From NCBI GenBank assembly GCA_035288045.1, contig DATEBA010000064.1:1-38503 (forward strand): 38,503 bases of DNA, written 5' to 3'. This DNA comes from DATEBA01 sp035288045 (GTDB lineage Bacteria; Actinomycetota; UBA4738; HRBIN12). Position numbers and translations under genes: made by a program. Under the pieces are notes generated by a model. It did not search any database. It saw only the letters and a program-made list of their open reading frames with translations, and was not told the origin of the DNA. Shown piece after piece: positions 14,820 to 21,568 of this stretch; the stretch's first letter is position 1; every line of letters starts with the position of its first letter.

Positions 14820-16199
14820 CTATTTCGTGAATGCGAAGTAGGCCAGGTGCGTCGTGAAGTCGTTCAGCCGCACGGTCAGCTGGCGGCAGGTACCGGCCCA
14901 CGCCTTGTCGGTCTTCCAGACGTAGACGTACTGGTCGGTGGCGGCGTCGTAGGAGAGGCTGCTCGAGCCGGCCGTCACGGTTTGTTCTATGTCGTCGAAG
15001 GTGGCAGATGCGTCGCATTCGATCCGCTCAGATACCGGGTACCCCGTGCTGAGGACGTTCAAGCCCTGGTCCCCGTTCAGGCTGAACTTGACGGGCACGG
15101 CGCTCCCCGCCCTGGTGAGGTTGAAGACGAAGGTCGGTCCCGGTCCGGGATTGTCGACCGGCCGGAAGAAGCCGCTGAAGTCGTACAGCGGTTGCCAGGC
15201 AGGCTCAAGGTCGGTCGCTGAGTTATTGGTGAGGTTGGTCTGCCCACTGCCGTTGGCGTTCATCACGTAGATCTCAGGGGTTCCATCGCGATAGCTCGCG
15301 AAGGTGATCTTCGTGCCGTCGGGTGACCAGTCGGCTGATTCATCGGCAGACGCAATGTTGGTGAGGTTCGTCTGGTTGGTCCCATCAGCATTCATCACGA
15401 AGATGTCCTGATTGATGCCGGCGAAATCGCGGACTGATGAGAAGGCGATCTTCGTGCCGTCGGGCGACCAGGAGGGGTTGGAATCGGGTACGGAGTTGTT
15501 CGTAAGTCTGCTCTGGTTCGTACCGTCGGCATCCATCACGTAGATCTCAGGGTTGCTGATGCCGTCGCGGTAGCTCGCAAAGGCGATCTGGGTGCCATCA
15601 GGCGACCAGGTAGGCCCGATGTCATCTGCGGAGTGATTGGTGAGGTTGGTCGGCCCACTGCCGTTGGGGTCCATCACGTAGATCTCCATGTTGCCGGTGC
15701 GGTTGCTTATGAAGGCGATCTCGGTACCATCGGGCGACCAACACTGAGGGTCGACGCCATCGAATGCGGAGTTATTGGTGAGCCTGGTTGTGTTGGTGCC
15801 GTCGGCGTCCATCACGTAGATCTCAGGATTGCCGTCGCGTTCGGAAGTCAGGGCGATCTTGGCGCCGTCGGGTGACCAGCAAGCTGCAAGTTCGTTGGCG
15901 GAGGTGAAGGTGAGCCTGGTCGGGTTGGTGCCGTCGGCGTTCATCACGTAGATCTCTTGGTTGCCATCCCGGTTGGAGATGAAGGCGATCTTGCCGTTGA
16001 GACCGGGGGAGGCCGCCTGGCTGGCAGGAGGCGAAGTAGCGGCGGTAACCATCAGGCCGGCGGCCAGGGCTCCCCTGGCGACCGCGAGCTTAAGAAGCGC
16101 TCGTCTGCGGGGTCCTAAAGTGACCGCTGCTCGCTTCTCGTTCGTAGCCGCTGCCTGCCGTCCCAGTACGCCCTGCGGGTGCCTTACTCCTTCGGTCAC
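14820..16199 (-). CDS. Secreted TolB-like six-repeat propeller with a PxKF C-terminal domain
   Basis: 459 residues from a GTG at 16199; the start is uncertain because several later starts are possible. A twin-basic stretch (GPRRRALLKLAVARGALAAG) precedes a hydrophobic segment and an ASQAAS site, so export, possibly by Tat, is likely. Residues about 65-345 hold six repeats of the form W-SPDGxKIAFxSxRDGxxEIYVMxADGTNxTxLTN, as in TolB/WD40-like PD40 blades. The C-terminal part (about 350-459) contains FFRPVDN, PVKFSLNGDQGL and AGTCRQLTVRL, typical of the PxKF domain of actinobacterial surface proteins. It probably acts outside the cell; the partner is unknown. Confidence 0.83.
   Translation of the reverse strand: MTEGVRHPQGVLGRQAAATNEKRAAVTLGPRRRALLKLAVARGALAAGLMVTAATSPPASQAASPGLNGKIAFISNRDGNQEIYVMNADGTNPTRLTFTSANELAACWSPDGAKIALTSERDGNPEIYVMDADGTNTTRLTNNSAFDGVDPQCWSPDGTEIAFISNRTGNMEIYVMDPNGSGPTNLTNHSADDIGPTWSPDGTQIAFASYRDGISNPEIYVMDADGTNQSRLTNNSVPDSNPSWSPDGTKIAFSSVRDFAGINQDIFVMNADGTNQTNLTNIASADESADWSPDGTKITFASYRDGTPEIYVMNANGSGQTNLTNNSATDLEPAWQPLYDFSGFFRPVDNPGPGPTFVFNLTRAGSAVPVKFSLNGDQGLNVLSTGYPVSERIECDASATFDDIEQTVTAGSSSLSYDAATDQYVYVWKTDKAWAGTCRQLTVRLNDFTTHLAYFAFTK
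15230..15990 (-). repeat. Six tandem 132-141-bp coding repeats
   Basis: The sequence catcacg(t/a)agat(c/g)t recurs at 15261, 15393, 15534, 15672, 15810 and 15942, a period of 132 to 141 bp. Each unit encodes one PD40 blade of 44-47 residues in the propeller gene on the minus strand. The units remain similar at DNA level, which suggests fairly recent duplication or gene conversion. Confidence 0.85.
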
Positions 16200-16239
16200 G
16201 TCCTGTCAACTCGTGGGGAAGTCACGGATGCGTTCCGCG

Positions 16240-16615
16240 GCTCACGGGGGCGAGCGACTACCGTTTCGCCGTGCTGCGGTACACGTCGATCGGCGATCTG
16301 GACAGCACCTTCAGCGGCGACGGTATGGTCTTCGCGGACTTCGGTGCGGACAACGACATAGCTCGAGGCGTCGCTCTCGCCTCGGGCGGCCGCATCGTGG
16401 TCGGCGGCCTGGCGAACTCGTTGGTGAGTTCGGACTTCGGTCTCGCGTTCTTCCGGCCGAACGGGAGGCGTGACGGCCAGGCGGCAGGGCAGGGACTGGT
16501 AGTGGCGGATCTGGGCGGTAACGACCGCGCCAACGCTCTCGCCCTTCAGCCCGACGGCCGGATCGTCCTGGCCGGAACGTCCGACGGGGACTTCGCTCTC
16601 ACCCGACACCTGGGG
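16240..16615 (+). pseudogene. Delta-60 repeat protein fragment
   Basis: The plus strand reads SDYRFAVLRYTSIGDLDSTF, then SGDGMVFADFG, IARGVALASGGRIVVGG, DFGLAFFRPNG and ANALALQPDGRIVLAG before DFALTR. This is the delta-60 repeat pattern (LDxTFxGDGxVxTDFG...AxALQPDGKIVVAG...DFALARYxxDG), with about two units. No signal peptide, start or proper end is present, and the frame runs on into the tRNA-Lys gene. It is a leftover of a large secreted repeat protein. Confidence 0.65.
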
Positions 16616-16644
16616 GTACTGAGCAGCGCCGAGGGACCGAGATG

Positions 16645-16719
16645 TGGGCCGGGCAGGATTCGAACCCGCGACACGAGGGTTAAAAGCCCCCTGCTCTAAC
16701 CAGGCTGAGCTACCGGCCC
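16645..16719 (-). tRNA. tRNA-Lys (anticodon TTT)
   Basis: The minus strand has acceptor GGGCCGG/CCGGCCC, D arm GCTC-AGCCTGGTTA-GAGC, anticodon stem GGGGG/CCCTC with loop CTTTTAA, variable loop GTGTC and T arm GCGGG-TTCGAAT-CCTGC. The anticodon UUU reads Lys codons. The discriminator is A and no CCA is encoded. Confidence 0.93.
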
Positions 16720-16804
16720 CGGACCGATTCTAGGGGCGGCTCCGGCCTCTCGAGGAGGTAAAGGTCCCCCGAGCCGGCGCCGATAGCCCTTCAAGGGGTA
16801 CGCC

Positions 16805-18337
16805 ATGCGTCGGGAGCCCACCGTTTCTGAACGGATCAGCCGCGAGGCCAGGGTCGTCGGCCTGCGGGGATTCACCTCGCCGTCGCTCGAGGCCGTTGAG
16901 CGACGGCGGATGCAGCTCTGGATCCTTGCGGCGGTTCTCCTCGTCGCCCTAAGCACCGGCGCCGTCGCCCTCTCCTTGCTAGATGCGCCCTTCACGGGAT
17001 CGGCGAACCCGGGGATCCTGCGTCTCGCCATCGTCCTGCTCTCGATCGCCTTCTGCGTGTACGCGATCGAGAAGGAGCTTCACCTTCGCCGTCTCGCACG
17101 CCTCCTGGTCGACGAGCGCGTCCTGACCACTGCGCTCTCGAACCGTCTTCACGAGGTCTCTCTCCTCCTCGAGGCCGGCAAGGCGATGAACTCCGTCCTC
17201 GAGCTGGAGGTGGTCCTGGACGTCATCCTCCGAGGTGCGCTGGAGCTGCTTTCTGGGACCAGCGGGTCGGTCATGCTCCTCGACAATGCCGAGCTCGTCG
17301 CGGCATCCGTGCGTGGGAACGACCGGGCAAGAGGTCGCCGCGTCCCGCTGGGGGAGGGCATCGCCGGGCATGTCGCGCTCACCCGCGAACCCCTCCTGAT
17401 CGAGGGCCCAGTCACGTCCGAGGACTTCCCGGGCCACGAGCCGCGCGAGCAGACCGTCGAGAGCGCGATGTGTGCCCCCCTCATGCACCGGGGCGAGGTT
17501 CTGGGAGTGCTGAACGTGAACGCCGATCACGGCCGGGAGTTCACCGAGTACGATCTCCGCGCGCTCTCCCTCTTCGCCGAGCAGGCCGCGGGGGCGATCG
17601 CGAACGCGCGCCTGTATGAGACGGAGCTCCAGCACGTCGCCAAGCTTCTCGAGCTCGACCGCCTGAAGTCCGAGTTCGTCGCGCTCGTCTCTCACGAGCT
17701 CCGCACGCCTCTCACGTCGATCCTGGCAGCGGCCGAGACGGCGCGGCGGCCCGAGCTCCGTGACGAGCTCGACGAGCTGATCGAGATAATCGTGCGGCAA
17801 GGCCGCCGTCTGTCCACGATGGTGGAGGATCTGCTCACTGCAGCGCGCCTGGAGAAGGATGCCACTCTGCCCGCCGTGACGGACGTGGACGTTGCAGCGC
17901 TGGTTCGTCTCGCCGCTCGTGACTTCGAGGTTGCCGGACGCCCTGTGGTGGTGGTGGCTCCGGACGAGGCGGTCGCGCGCGGCACTCCCGATTCCCTACG
18001 GCGCGTGATCGACAACCTCGTCGACAATGCCCACAAGTACGGCGCTCCTCCCGTGCGCGTCGTCGTCGAACCCCGCGGCGGATCGGTCCTGCTGTCCGTG
18101 ATCGACGCCGGTCCCGGAGTCCCCGAGGACAAGCGCGAGTGGATCTTCGAGCGGTTCGCCCGCATGGAGGACAACCGCGACGACCCCGGCCTCGGTCTCG
18201 GCCTGCCGGTCGTGCGTGGCCTGGTGCTAGCGTGCGGCGGAGCGATCCGGGTCGAGGACGGGGCCGGTGGAGGCGCGGCCTTCCGCGTCTGGCTTCCGGT
18301 CTCCGAGCGCGTCGGCGCCGGGAGGCAGGCGACGTGA
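16805..18337 (+). CDS. Membrane sensor histidine kinase with GAF domain
   Basis: 510 residues; the ATG at 16805 has AAGGGG 7 nt upstream. Two transmembrane helices lie at about 37-58 and 69-87 with only a short loop between them, so sensing is probably cytoplasmic. A coiled-coil linker leads to a GAF domain (about 115-265, with GEGIAGHVA and a closing AGAIANARLY). The HisKA motif VSHELRTPLTS has its phospho-His near 297. The HATPase part shows the N box (NLVDNAHKYG), G1 (DAGPGVP), the F box and G2 (GLGLGLPVV). It phosphorylates itself and then the coupled response regulator, whose GTG overlaps this stop (GTGA, 18334-18337). Confidence 0.9.
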   Translation: MRREPTVSERISREARVVGLRGFTSPSLEAVERRRMQLWILAAVLLVALSTGAVALSLLDAPFTGSANPGILRLAIVLLSIAFCVYAIEKELHLRRLARLLVDERVLTTALSNRLHEVSLLLEAGKAMNSVLELEVVLDVILRGALELLSGTSGSVMLLDNAELVAASVRGNDRARGRRVPLGEGIAGHVALTREPLLIEGPVTSEDFPGHEPREQTVESAMCAPLMHRGEVLGVLNVNADHGREFTEYDLRALSLFAEQAAGAIANARLYETELQHVAKLLELDRLKSEFVALVSHELRTPLTSILAAAETARRPELRDELDELIEIIVRQGRRLSTMVEDLLTAARLEKDATLPAVTDVDVAALVRLAARDFEVAGRPVVVVAPDEAVARGTPDSLRRVIDNLVDNAHKYGAPPVRVVVEPRGGSVLLSVIDAGPGVPEDKREWIFERFARMEDNRDDPGLGLGLPVVRGLVLACGGAIRVEDGAGGGAAFRVWLPVSERVGAGRQAT

Positions 18338-18762
18338 TCCCTCGTCACCCCCGCGTTCTCATCGTCGAGGACGAGCCGGACACCCTCCTGGTTCTCCGCA
18401 TCAACCTGGATGCCGCCGGCTTCGTGACTTCCCTGGCCGCCGACGGAGCGACCGCCCTCGGGCGGATCGAGGAGGAACGACCGGACGTGGTGCTTCTGGA
18501 TCTCATGCTTCCGGTCGTGGACGGCTGGAGCGTCCTGGCGGATCTGCGAAGTCGTCCGGCCGCCCCCCGAGTCGTCGTCTGCTCGGCCAAGGGAAGCGAG
18601 CGCGACTTCGCGCAGGCCGAGGAGATGGGGGCGGCGGCCTACGTCACGAAGCCCTTCGTCCTGGAGGACGTCGTGGCGGCACTGTGGGAGGCGCTCATCC
18701 GCCCGGCTCCGGCCTGGGAGCCGAATCGCGAGCCGGGCCTGCTGCCCGGCTGGGAGGGTTAG
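18334..18762 (+). CDS. Single-domain response regulator (CheY-like)
   Basis: 142 residues from a GTG overlapping the kinase stop, with GGAGG upstream. The receiver fold is complete: VLIVEDEP with the acidic pair (Glu12, Asp13), VVLLDLMLP with phospho-acceptor Asp56, CSAKG and YVTKPF with Lys106. About 20 Pro- and Gly-rich residues follow the fold; there is no DNA-binding or enzyme output domain. It must act by binding a partner protein or as a phosphorelay step. Its TAG shares the TTAG at 18759-18762 with the convergent nadE stop. Confidence 0.9.
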   Translation: MIPRHPRVLIVEDEPDTLLVLRINLDAAGFVTSLAADGATALGRIEEERPDVVLLDLMLPVVDGWSVLADLRSRPAAPRVVVCSAKGSERDFAQAEEMGAAAYVTKPFVLEDVVAALWEALIRPAPAWEPNREPGLLPGWEG

Positions 18763-20411
18763 GAGCCGGTCTCGCCTCCGGCACCCGGCAGATACCGGTT
18801 CGTGATGGGGAGGCGCCGATCGCGCCCGAACGCCTTCGGCGTGATCTTCACGCCGGGTGCCGCCTGGCGGCGCTTGTACTCGGCCCGGTCGATCATCTGC
18901 ACCACGCGCTCCACGAGATCCGGGTCGGCGCCGGCCTCGACTATCTCCTCTGGGGAGCGGTCCTCCTCCACGTAGGCCTCGATCACGGGATCGAGCTCCT
19001 CGTAGGGCGGCAGCGAGTCCGTGTCCCTCTGGTCAGGCCGGAGCTCGGCCGACGGCGGCTTGTCGATGACCCGTTCGGGGATCGGCGGCTCTGTGCCCTG
19101 CGCGTTCCGCCACCGCGCCAGCTCGTACACGAGCGTCTTCGGCACGTCCTTGATCGGCGCGAAACCACCGGCCATGTCTCCGTAGAGCGTCGCGTAACCG
19201 ACCGCGTATTCGCTCTTGTTACCGGTGGCGAGAACGAGGGCGCCGAACTTGTTCGAGATGGCCATCAGCAGGTTCCCGCGGATGCGGGCCTGGAGGTTCT
19301 CCTCGGCCACACCTTCATCCGTCCCGCGGAACGCGTCCTCGAGCACGGACAGGTAAGCCTTGAACACGTCGTCGATCCGGACCTCGTCGATCCGGATCCC
19401 GAGGGTGCGGGCGACCTCGAGCGCGTCTTCGACGCTCTCGGCCGACGAGTACGTCGAGGGCATCGCGAGCGCGCGAACCGCGTCGGGTCCGAGCGCGTCG
19501 GCGGCAAGTACGGCGGTGAGAGCCGAGTCGATCCCGCCGGATAGCCCCAGCACGACCTCGTGGAAGCCGTTCTTGCGCACGTAGTCCCCGAGGCCGAGTA
19601 CGAGGGCCCGGTATACCTCCTCAGGCCCTTCCGGCCACGAGACACGCGCGTCACCGAGGAGAGTCGCATACGTCCTCCCGCGCTCGTTCTCCCGCAGCTC
19701 AACGACGAGCAGGTCCTCCTCGAACATGGCAGCGTGGTGCTCGAGGTCGCCCTCTGGGGAGACGACCATGCTCCCGCCGTCGAACACGAGCTCGTCCTGG
19801 CCGCCGACGGCGTTCACGTAGACGATCCACGCACCTGTCTCCCGCGCGCGGTCGGCGCAGATCCGAAGCCGCTCGTCGCTCTTGCCGCGGTGATACGGCG
19901 AGCCGTTGATGTTGACTACGATGGGAACGCGCGAGTACGCGTCGAACGGCGGGCCCGGCTGCCACGCGTCCTCGCATACCGACACGCCAAGGTCCGAGGA
20001 CGCGACGCGTACCGTGCACGCCGCCTCGCCTGGTGCGAAGTACCTCTTCTCGTCGAACACGCCGTAGTTGGGGAGCTTCACCTTGTGGTAGCGAGCGGCG
20101 ACCGAGCCCCCCTGGAGGAGGCCCGCCGCGTTGTGCATCCCACGCGCGCTCGCGTCGACGAAGCCCGCCAGCACCGCGCAGCCGGCCGCGGTTCGTCGCG
20201 CGAGCTCCTCCAGAGCCTCCAGGTTGTCCTCGACGAACCGCGGCCTGAGCACCAGATCCTCCGGCGGGTAGCCGGTGATCGCCAGCTCCGGGAAGCAGAC
20301 GATGTCGGCGCCGGCCTCGGTCGCCCGGGCCGACCAGGAGGTCAGCCGCTCGACGTTCCCATCGAGGTCGCCGACGGTGGTGTTCACCTGGCCGAGCGCC
20401 ATGCGGAGCAC
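18759..20411 (-). CDS. nadE: Glutamine-dependent NAD(+) synthetase
   Basis: 550 residues. The protein converts deamido-NAD to NAD using ATP and ammonia released from glutamine, the last step of NAD synthesis, in the cytoplasm. The N-terminal nitrilase-type glutaminase domain (about 1-255) has its Glu (FPELAITGYPPED, Glu42), Lys (YHKVKLPNYG) and Cys (VSVCEDAW). The C-terminal synthetase domain (about 275-550) has the ATP-binding P-loop LGLSGGIDSALT, and ATGNKSEYAVGYATLYGDMAGG. The length is as expected for the two-domain form. The start may be GTG 20411 (6 nt after TAGGCT) or ATG 20402. It is divergent from the gene at 20459. Confidence 0.94.
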   Translation of the reverse strand: MLRMALGQVNTTVGDLDGNVERLTSWSARATEAGADIVCFPELAITGYPPEDLVLRPRFVEDNLEALEELARRTAAGCAVLAGFVDASARGMHNAAGLLQGGSVAARYHKVKLPNYGVFDEKRYFAPGEAACTVRVASSDLGVSVCEDAWQPGPPFDAYSRVPIVVNINGSPYHRGKSDERLRICADRARETGAWIVYVNAVGGQDELVFDGGSMVVSPEGDLEHHAAMFEEDLLVVELRENERGRTYATLLGDARVSWPEGPEEVYRALVLGLGDYVRKNGFHEVVLGLSGGIDSALTAVLAADALGPDAVRALAMPSTYSSAESVEDALEVARTLGIRIDEVRIDDVFKAYLSVLEDAFRGTDEGVAEENLQARIRGNLLMAISNKFGALVLATGNKSEYAVGYATLYGDMAGGFAPIKDVPKTLVYELARWRNAQGTEPPIPERVIDKPPSAELRPDQRDTDSLPPYEELDPVIEAYVEEDRSPEEIVEAGADPDLVERVVQMIDRAEYKRRQAAPGVKITPKAFGRDRRLPITNRYLPGAGGETGS

Positions 20412-20417
20412 GACCTC

Positions 20418-20423
20418 AGCCTA
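20418..20423 (-). promoter_or_regulatory. Putative -10 box of nadE
   Basis: TAGGCT on the minus strand, 6 nt before the GTG at 20411. This supports GTG over the ATG three codons later and suggests a leaderless mRNA. Confidence 0.45.
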
Positions 20424-20446
20424 TCGCGGTGGCGCCTCCGGCCCCC

Positions 20447-20452
20447 TACGAT
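20447..20452 (+). promoter_or_regulatory. Putative -10 box of the small anchored protein gene
   Basis: TACGAT lies 6 nt before a GTG at 20459 that opens directly into a signal/anchor helix. It decides the start of that gene. Its upstream promoter half must overlap that of the divergent nadE promoter. Confidence 0.48.
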
Positions 20453-20458
20453 GCGCTC

Positions 20459-20992
20459 GTGCGTCGGGCGAGCGCGGTCATAACGGCGGCGGTCCTGCTC
20501 TTCGGAGCGGGGCTCGTGTGGGTCGTGCGGGCGGCGCCCCTGGAGGCCGGCAGCTACTTCTTCTGCGGGCGGCACCAGGTCGCTGACCGGGGGGAGTCCT
20601 GCATCGTCGAGTACCACGACGGCAGGGACTTGCTCTGGGCGTTCTCGGTCCGGAACGGTGGCCCCGTCGGCGTCACGGTGACCGGCGTCGTGGCGCCGAG
20701 AGACGGGTTGTTGCTGGCGGCGGAGCTTCTGATGTGGCCCCGCAACGGTGTCGAGGGTTTCGACGAGGACGCGTTCGTGCCGTTCGCTCCCTTCGAGCTC
20801 CCGCCGGGGCAGGAGCGGGTGATCGCCTACGTGTCCCGATTCGGCGGGTGTGAGGACTACGTGTCTGCGACGTCGGCGACCATCGGGAAGGTCGAGGTGC
20901 GGTTCCGGCTGCTCGGGGTCCCGCGCGGTCAGGAGACGGAGCTCCTCCGGAGCATCGAGGTTCCGGCCCCGGTGGACTGCCCCGGCCGCTAG
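20459..20992 (+). CDS. Membrane-anchored or secreted protein of unknown function
   Basis: 177 residues from the GTG at 20459; a longer in-frame start at 20429 would add ten residues (APPAPYDAL) before a natural signal-type N-terminus and is less likely. Residues about 5-24 (ASAVITAAVLLFGAGLVWVV) form an uncleaved anchor or signal peptide. The extracytoplasmic part is rich in strands, with five cysteines (FFCGRH, SCIVEYH, GGCEDY, and one near the end), suggesting disulfides. A segment LLWAFSVRNGGPVGVTVTGV looks like one strand pair of an immunoglobulin-like fold. I do not recognise the family. It ends 3 nt before the hemerythrin-like gene on the other strand. Confidence 0.68.
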   Translation: MRRASAVITAAVLLFGAGLVWVVRAAPLEAGSYFFCGRHQVADRGESCIVEYHDGRDLLWAFSVRNGGPVGVTVTGVVAPRDGLLLAAELLMWPRNGVEGFDEDAFVPFAPFELPPGQERVIAYVSRFGGCEDYVSATSATIGKVEVRFRLLGVPRGQETELLRSIEVPAPVDCPGR

Positions 20993-20995
20993 GAC

Positions 20996-21466
20996 CTACC
21001 CTGTGCCGCCGATGTCCACGTTGTAGGCCTCCCAGACGAGGTCCGAGCCTTTCTGACGGTGGCGAACGATCCGCCCGAGCAACTGCTGGATCTCCTCGCG
21101 CGCCTCGTCGACCTCCCATCCGCGCTCGAGGTCGTCGCCTTCGAGTCGCACCGAGAGCGCGCGAAGGAGCTCCTGGATCTCGGGGTGGTCGTAGTGGAGA
21201 CGCTGCACCTTGCCGGCGAACTGCGGCGCGCGCTGGATGATCTCCTCGTAGAGACCGCCCTGCTGCTCGGTGACCTCGACGTGCTCGTCGAAGGCGTCGC
21301 GGAGGCGATGCATCGCCTGAGCCACGGCCTGCCTCCACGCGTCGATCCGGCCGGCGGCGGGCCCGGAGATCGCGTCCTCGAGGGCTACTAGCGCGTCGTG
21401 GAGCTCCCCGCGCCGCTTCGCGGCCTCCTCGAGCTTCGGCGTCCAACGCTCGTCGTGGGGCTCCAT
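20996..21466 (-). CDS. Hemerythrin-like HHE domain protein
   Basis: 156 residues, helical throughout, no signal peptide. Probable iron ligands are spread as in the family: His and Glu in the first helix (ELHDALVALEDAI), DEHVEVTEQQGGLYEEII, LHYDHPEIQELL, and IVRHRQKGSDLVWEAYNVDI. The sequence IGG near the C-terminus follows the RH..GxDLVxEAY segment seen in many actinobacterial members. Hemerythrin-like proteins bind two irons and oxygen or related gases, and act in storage, sensing or detoxification. The ATG at 21466 lies 6 nt after TAGACT, so the mRNA is probably leaderless. It is divergent from the large cyclase gene. Confidence 0.78.
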   Translation of the reverse strand: MEPHDERWTPKLEEAAKRRGELHDALVALEDAISGPAAGRIDAWRQAVAQAMHRLRDAFDEHVEVTEQQGGLYEEIIQRAPQFAGKVQRLHYDHPEIQELLRALSVRLEGDDLERGWEVDEAREEIQQLLGRIVRHRQKGSDLVWEAYNVDIGGTG

Positions 21467-21472
21467 GGCATG

Positions 21473-21478
21473 AGTCTA
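21473..21478 (-). promoter_or_regulatory. Putative -10 box of the hemerythrin-like gene
   Basis: TAGACT on the minus strand, 6 nt before the ATG at 21466. No ribosome binding site is present between them. Confidence 0.45.
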
Positions 21479-21568
21479 GGCGCCGCGCGGTCGAGCGCGC
21501 AGGTCTGTTGCCGCCGGTAGGCGCCGGATACACTCGGCCGGAAGGGGTCCGAGGGGGCACAGGCCAGG

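Noticed and set aside
15230..15990. Regular repeats considered as a CRISPR array
   Set aside because: The units are 132-141 bp, coding, and match PD40 blades. There are no short direct repeats with unique spacers anywhere in the window.
16204..16209. TTGACA (minus strand) as a promoter of the PxKF propeller gene
   Set aside because: The only -10 candidate 17 nt on is TAAGGC, weak, and it would place the transcript start inside the gene as called.
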